From: an uncultured Saprospiraceae bacterium | GTDB lineage: Bacteria; Bacteroidota; Bacteroidia; Chitinophagales; Saprospiraceae | DNA length: 8,491 bases | Direction: 5' to 3' | NCBI GenBank assembly: GCA_937930625.1 | Contig: CALHBW010000300.1 | Location: 1-8,491 of the forward strand | In this document: one piece after another, positions 5,053 through 8,491 of the stretch | Layout of the letters: every line of letters begins with the position of its first letter | Numbering within the stretch: position 1 is the stretch's first letter | The notes under the pieces: generated by a model | Seen by the model: only the letters and a program-made list of their open reading frames with translations | Databases searched by the model: none | Told to the model about the DNA's origin: nothing | Translations under genes and position numbers: made by a program

Positions 5053-8046
5053 TTAATATCCCGCATCTTTCAAATCCATAAAAGTATCCCCGGCATCTCG
5101 TAGAGCTATTGACCTAAGCCAGTAACGTAGTGAGTTTGGTTTAATTAGATATACACAAGCGTAATCATTTTCATATTCATAATATCGGATAATTCGCTTG
5201 TACATCACGCCTTTATTGGTTTCCTCATTTTCTAATAATGATTTGAAATCCAATACTTTATCTTCGTCATCGTACTTGTCTTTTAATCCACCGTTCTCCC
5301 CGAACCCAAATTGATAACTGATAAAGGTATCGGTGTGAATGACCTCACCGATTTGCCATGAGTTGTTGTCTTCGGCGTAAATTTCGTTGAGGGAATCGCA
5401 GTAGGTTTTGCCGAAGGCTTTGAGGTCTTCCGGTTTTGGTGATTGGTGTAGTGGGTAGCCGTCTTTATTTTTTGCTATGGCTTTTCCGAGATGTATGTAG
5501 TATTTAAGTACGTCGTCTTGTATGATTTTTTCTGTTTTGGACAAGTCTAAATATTTTTCATTAGATGGAAAAGGAAGAATGTCTAAGTCTCTTTTATTTA
5601 TTTCTGTCTCAGTTAAAACCAAGCAACTTCCACTATTGATTAGTGTTGCGAGTTTGTATATGTCTTTATGTTTGTTTTGTATGAAATCATAAATACGTTT
5701 TAGTTCTAAGAAATCTTCATTTGGTGTATGAATACCTACAAAATCTCTGTTGAAATACAAATATTCTTTTGGTGTGTATTTATCAATCAAAGCAATTGGA
5801 ATATTGTTTTTTCCCAATATCTGGTCAATGACAATAAAAGGAGGTTTATACATAATACTTTTTGGAAAAGATTCTAATTGGTTGGTTTTTTCTCCTTCCT
5901 TCGAAATTGTATATTCTCCATTCTCATTGACACTAATTATTTTATCCCCCTTATCAATAAAATCAGCATATTTCTTTTTTGTCTTGCCACCGATTTTATA
6001 GCCTGAACGATATAACCATTCTGCTCCTTCTTCTTGTTTTTCCTTAATAAGATATTTTAAAGTTCTCAATAAACTCAAGCGATAAATCAAGTGAAACAAT
6101 TGACCTCCACCAAGTAAGTTGGTTTTCCATACAAACTGCTTGTCTTCATCTACTGCCCATCGCCAAGGTACGTTATGATAGTCATAATAATCTATTTCAA
6201 AACGAATTTTCTTTTCGCTGAAATATTCTCGCTTGACGACAATGTGTTGGATAGATTGTTGCTTTGAAGATTGATTATCAATGATGAAAGCTACAATAGG
6301 TACTTCTGCAGTACGACGGAAGAGCATTTTTCGTAAGTGTGTAAAATCAAATATTTTTTCGACAGTATAATTGGTGAAAATTTTATTTCTATATGCTTGT
6401 GAAGGTTTTGATTTATTGTATAAAATAACATTTGAAGGAACTATCATACAGACTTTCTTACCAAAGTGTAAGGCACCTTCAAGAAATTTGAGTGCAAGTT
6501 TATTTCCGGGGACTTTAGTTCCAAATAAGTCAAGTAAATCTTTATTCGTTATCGTCCCTTTTTTAGAATCATTAAATGGTGGATTGCCGATAACTAAATC
6601 AAATTTTTGCTTTTTTGCCATGTTTTTACGTGCCCAATCCACAAAATTACTCCCTTCTATATTTTCTTTACTAAGGTTTTTAAATTTAAGATTCTTCCAT
6701 ATTTCCTTTGGATTTAATTTATCTAAAAATGCTGTTGTTAAACTAAAAATACTGACAAAAGCCGCCGTTTCTTCAATATCAATACCAAAAATATTTTCTT
6801 CTAAAATTTTTTGTGATGTTTTTTTATCGGGATAACTTATTTCGCCTGTTTGATTGTATTGGTTGATAGCATACCACTGCAACATTCGTTTGTAAGCCAC
6901 CACAAGAAATACACCCGAACCGCAAGCAGGGTCTAATACCTTAAAACTTTCATTTGCAAACAAATTAGGCTCATCCAAAGGCATTGACTCATCTATTAGC
7001 AAATTGACTAAATGAATGGGCGTATAAACGACATCTTTTTTCACTTCGCCTGTACGTAAAGCATCAGCTTGAATAAAATTCTCGTATATCGCACTGATTA
7101 CTTCGGTAGGTAAATGCTCAAAACTATATTGTTTCCAAAGAAAAAGTTGCCGACTTTCAAGATTAATTTCGCCACTTAAAAACTCAGCTATGGGCGTTAA
7201 GTTGGCAGCTTTTATCTGTTTCTTTTCTTTAGAATCAAATTTATTAAATATTTGACCATTAAATTTGTTGGCTAATTTATCAAGAACATCAATACATAAC
7301 TTATTTCTTAAAACATCTTCAAAAGAGTTGACCCCAATTTTTTTGTAAATTTCACTCAATGTGTGTATACCACTTTCGGGGTCTTTTTTTTCCTCTAAAA
7401 ATTTAACCAAAATAGAAACTACCAACAGCTTATCTATTGTAGATGCTTCTATCTCTAATTTTTCATTAGAGATTTTTTGTCGAGCTTTCATCAAGTAGTC
7501 TAAAAGAAATATATACGGACTACTACCCTCATTCAACTTATCTTTTTGCTCCGACTGTTCCCAAAAAGTACCATTTCCAAATAAGTGAGCCGAGAATTTT
7601 TTAGTATTAAATTTTTCTATTAAGTCACCTGCTAATTTCAACACACCATCATCAAGCGTAACATCTTTTTTATCCTTAATCCTTTTAGCCGGCTGCCGCG
7701 CATTAATAATATCAATTCGCGTATCCGTTAAAATGATATACACCTCTGCTTGTCCGGCACTCCAAAGTGCAGCATGAAGTTTTTTATGTTCTTCATTATC
7801 AAAAAAACCTTCTTTTTTATTGAAAATATAAACGGCAGGTTGGGAATAAGCAACTGAATCTGAATCGTCTGAAGTTGGTGTATTTTTCTTATAGAAGCGT
7901 CTGAAATATACAGCATTTGCACCGAGTTTGAGGGCTTCACTCATGTACAGACGCTCGTAATTATTTGTTGCATCTTCAATACTATAACAAAGTCCGTCAC
8001 CTTCGGTGAAGCCCAATCGTTCTAAAACAGGCGGCGGATTTTTCAT
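5053..8046 (-). CDS. N6-adenine DNA methyltransferase, Eco57I/type IIG-like restriction-modification protein
   Basis: A 997-residue protein. The order motif X (VVYTPIHLVNLLIDESM, 339-355), motif I DPACGSG (372-378, S-adenosylmethionine binding), the acidic FGIDIEETA (420-428), then catalytic motif IV NPPF (488-491) marks a gamma-class adenine-N6 DNA methyltransferase. Residues 1-160 form a separate N-terminal domain (AVYFRRF, QPAVYIFNKKE, EVYIILTDTRIDIINARQP) similar in layout to the N-terminal domains of large restriction-modification proteins, but I see no intact D...EXK there. Residues 160-335 are helical. Residues 640-830, ending in INKRDLDILPFP, are the likely target-recognition region. 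The C-terminal 150 residues form another domain. No helicase motifs are seen. The next gene encodes a nuclease-like protein, which may supply cleavage. Base composition varies strongly inside the gene. The ATG at 8044-8046 is chosen. Recognition sequence unknown. Confidence 0.92.
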   Translation of the reverse strand: MKNPPPVLERLGFTEGDGLCYSIEDATNNYERLYMSEALKLGANAVYFRRFYKKNTPTSDDSDSVAYSQPAVYIFNKKEGFFDNEEHKKLHAALWSAGQAEVYIILTDTRIDIINARQPAKRIKDKKDVTLDDGVLKLAGDLIEKFNTKKFSAHLFGNGTFWEQSEQKDKLNEGSSPYIFLLDYLMKARQKISNEKLEIEASTIDKLLVVSILVKFLEEKKDPESGIHTLSEIYKKIGVNSFEDVLRNKLCIDVLDKLANKFNGQIFNKFDSKEKKQIKAANLTPIAEFLSGEINLESRQLFLWKQYSFEHLPTEVISAIYENFIQADALRTGEVKKDVVYTPIHLVNLLIDESMPLDEPNLFANESFKVLDPACGSGVFLVVAYKRMLQWYAINQYNQTGEISYPDKKTSQKILEENIFGIDIEETAAFVSIFSLTTAFLDKLNPKEIWKNLKFKNLSKENIEGSNFVDWARKNMAKKQKFDLVIGNPPFNDSKKGTITNKDLLDLFGTKVPGNKLALKFLEGALHFGKKVCMIVPSNVILYNKSKPSQAYRNKIFTNYTVEKIFDFTHLRKMLFRRTAEVPIVAFIIDNQSSKQQSIQHIVVKREYFSEKKIRFEIDYYDYHNVPWRWAVDEDKQFVWKTNLLGGGQLFHLIYRLSLLRTLKYLIKEKQEEGAEWLYRSGYKIGGKTKKKYADFIDKGDKIISVNENGEYTISKEGEKTNQLESFPKSIMYKPPFIVIDQILGKNNIPIALIDKYTPKEYLYFNRDFVGIHTPNEDFLELKRIYDFIQNKHKDIYKLATLINSGSCLVLTETEINKRDLDILPFPSNEKYLDLSKTEKIIQDDVLKYYIHLGKAIAKNKDGYPLHQSPKPEDLKAFGKTYCDSLNEIYAEDNNSWQIGEVIHTDTFISYQFGFGENGGLKDKYDDEDKVLDFKSLLENEETNKGVMYKRIIRYYEYENDYACVYLIKPNSLRYWLRSIALRDAGDTFMDLKDAGY

Positions 8047-8077
8047 AGTATTTGGTTCAGAATTTCATCAATTAGAT

Positions 8078-8106
8078 AGGTCTTTACAGACCTTTGAACA
8101 AAGGTC
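8078..8106 (-). promoter_or_regulatory. Overlapping mutually exclusive hairpins / palindromic operator in the methyltransferase leader
   Basis: Positions 8089-8106 form an 18-bp palindrome, GACCTTTG-AA-CAAAGGTC. Positions 8078-8093 form a second perfect hairpin, AGGTCT-TTAC-AGACCT. They share 8089-8093, so only one can form at a time in RNA. They lie 32 to 60 bp upstream of the methyltransferase ATG. The palindrome could be a repressor or controller-protein operator; the alternative pairing could act as an attenuator. Both roles are inferred; the structure is directly visible. Confidence 0.5.
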
Positions 8107-8137
8107 GCATTTTAATTTTTTATAACCAAATAAATGA

Positions 8138-8163
8138 CAAAAATATTGCGTTATTTAAACAAA
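8138..8163 (-). promoter_or_regulatory. Possible Bacteroidota-type promoter for the methyltransferase operon
   Basis: On the minus strand TATTTTTG (8138-8145) matches the Bacteroidota -7 consensus TAnnTTTG exactly. A TTTG lies at 8160-8163, but only 14 bp away, shorter than the usual 17-23 bp spacing, so the -33 half is doubtful. Transcription starting just below it would place the overlapping hairpins in the 5' leader. Confidence 0.35.
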
Positions 8164-8167
8164 AAAA

Positions 8168-8201
8168 GACAGAAAATCCTCAATTCGATAGATTTTCTGC
8201 C
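8168..8201 (-). terminator. Intrinsic terminator downstream of ileS
   Basis: GACAGAAAATC (8168-8178) and GATTTTCTGCC (8191-8201) form an 11-bp stem with a 12-nt loop. In minus-strand RNA the single imperfect pair becomes an allowed G-U. The stem is followed by seven U (complement of 8161-8167). It begins about 30 bp after the ileS stop codon and separates ileS from the downstream operon. A plus-strand T-run (CCCTTTTTATT) means it may also work in the other direction. Confidence 0.8.
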
Positions 8202-8233
8202 CTTTTTATTAAATCACAAAAACTGTAATATTC

Positions 8234-8491
8234 CTAACTATCCACCAAAACCCCCACAACAACCCCATCCAAAAGCTCCACCTCTTCCCCATCAACCGAG
8301 TCTGCAAGTTCCAATGAATTTGCCAAAACTTCCGCCTGAATATAGTCGCCAAATTGCTCCACTGCGGGAATAATCGCCTCATGCTTTTGCAACTTCACCG
8401 AGATACGGTCAGTCACATTAAAATCCCGACTTTTCCGAATATTCTGAATACGATTCACCAACTCGCGTGCGATACCTTCCGCTTTTAGCTC
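8234..8491 (-). CDS. ileS: Isoleucyl-tRNA synthetase, C-terminal end (partial, runs off the right edge)
   Basis: The last 85 codons of a gene whose 5' part lies outside the window. The frame stays open to base 8491. The enzyme charges tRNA-Ile with isoleucine in the cytoplasm. The recognised signature is LKAEGIARELVNRIQNIRK followed by DFNVTDRISVKL, the conserved C-terminal block after the anticodon-binding domain in isoleucyl-tRNA synthetases. The tail (AIIPAVEQFGDYIQAEVLANSL and a final acidic DGEEVELLDGVVVGVLVDS) fits the longer, eukaryote-like form common in Bacteroidota, though this part alone cannot settle the type. The TTG at 8459-8461 is an internal leucine codon (RELVNR), not a start. 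A terminator hairpin lies just downstream. Confidence 0.93.
   Translation of the reverse strand, partial: ELKAEGIARELVNRIQNIRKSRDFNVTDRISVKLQKHEAIIPAVEQFGDYIQAEVLANSLELADSVDGEEVELLDGVVVGVLVDS

Noticed and set aside
6371..6835. Plus-strand open frame of 154 codons
   Set aside because: It is antisense to the catalytic domain of the methyltransferase in AT-rich DNA, where chance open frames are common.
4284..8230. Insertion sequence or integrase-borne element carrying the restriction-modification genes
   Set aside because: No transposase or integrase, no terminal inverted repeats shared by the two ends and no target duplication could be found around the cassette.
8134..8373. Proline-rich plus-strand open frame of 79 codons
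   Set aside because: It overlaps the terminator and the ileS 3' end in antisense. The proline run is the complement of the acidic and glycine/valine-rich IleS tail.
8234..8461. A complete small gene starting at TTG 8461
   Set aside because: The frame continues upstream to the window edge with conserved IleS residues (AEGIAREL), so it is the end of a larger gene.

Overview
The window looks like part of a chromosome of a Bacteroidota bacterium, possibly a Saprospiraceae-type relative. This rests on four things: no gene start has a Shine-Dalgarno sequence; a surface-type lipoprotein carries acidic residues right after the lipid cysteine; a TAnnTTTG-type promoter element precedes one operon; and the gaps between genes are filled with AT-rich low-complexity repeats. 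The family assignment is from memory of similar sequences, not a search.

All six genes lie on the minus strand. From right to left: (1) the 3' end of ileS (isoleucyl-tRNA synthetase), running off the right edge and followed by an intrinsic terminator; (2) a two-gene candidate restriction-modification operon, with a 997-residue N6-adenine DNA methyltransferase (DPACGSG and NPPF motifs) followed after 12 bp by a 212-residue protein with a PD-(D/E)XK nuclease-like D...EAK motif; (3) a Gfo/Idh/MocA sugar-nucleotide-type oxidoreductase; (4) a lipoprotein of unknown function with a predicted beta-sandwich C-terminal half; (5) a polyprenyl-phosphate glycosyl-1-phosphate transferase that would start exopolysaccharide or O-antigen repeat units. 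The left 313 bp hold no gene, only a terminator and repeats.

Genes 3 to 5 would fit a cell-surface polysaccharide theme: a sugar-modifying dehydrogenase, an envelope lipoprotein and the initiating glycosyltransferase. They are separated by repeat-filled gaps, so a single operon is not shown. The methyltransferase/nuclease pair looks like an accessory defence cassette between housekeeping ileS and the surface genes. Its methyltransferase gene is strikingly uneven in base composition (sample rows from about 20% to about 52% GC), and its leader holds two overlapping, mutually exclusive hairpins.

The most unusual non-coding feature is the repeats. Nearly every gap carries its own low-complexity element: a long CATGAAGCAAT-type inverted repeat at two loci, an AAGTTT-unit inverted repeat with 38-nt arms, AATCAAAAATCC-type direct repeats, a 29-bp tandem-spaced direct repeat, and a perfect 18-bp stem with a 6-nt loop.
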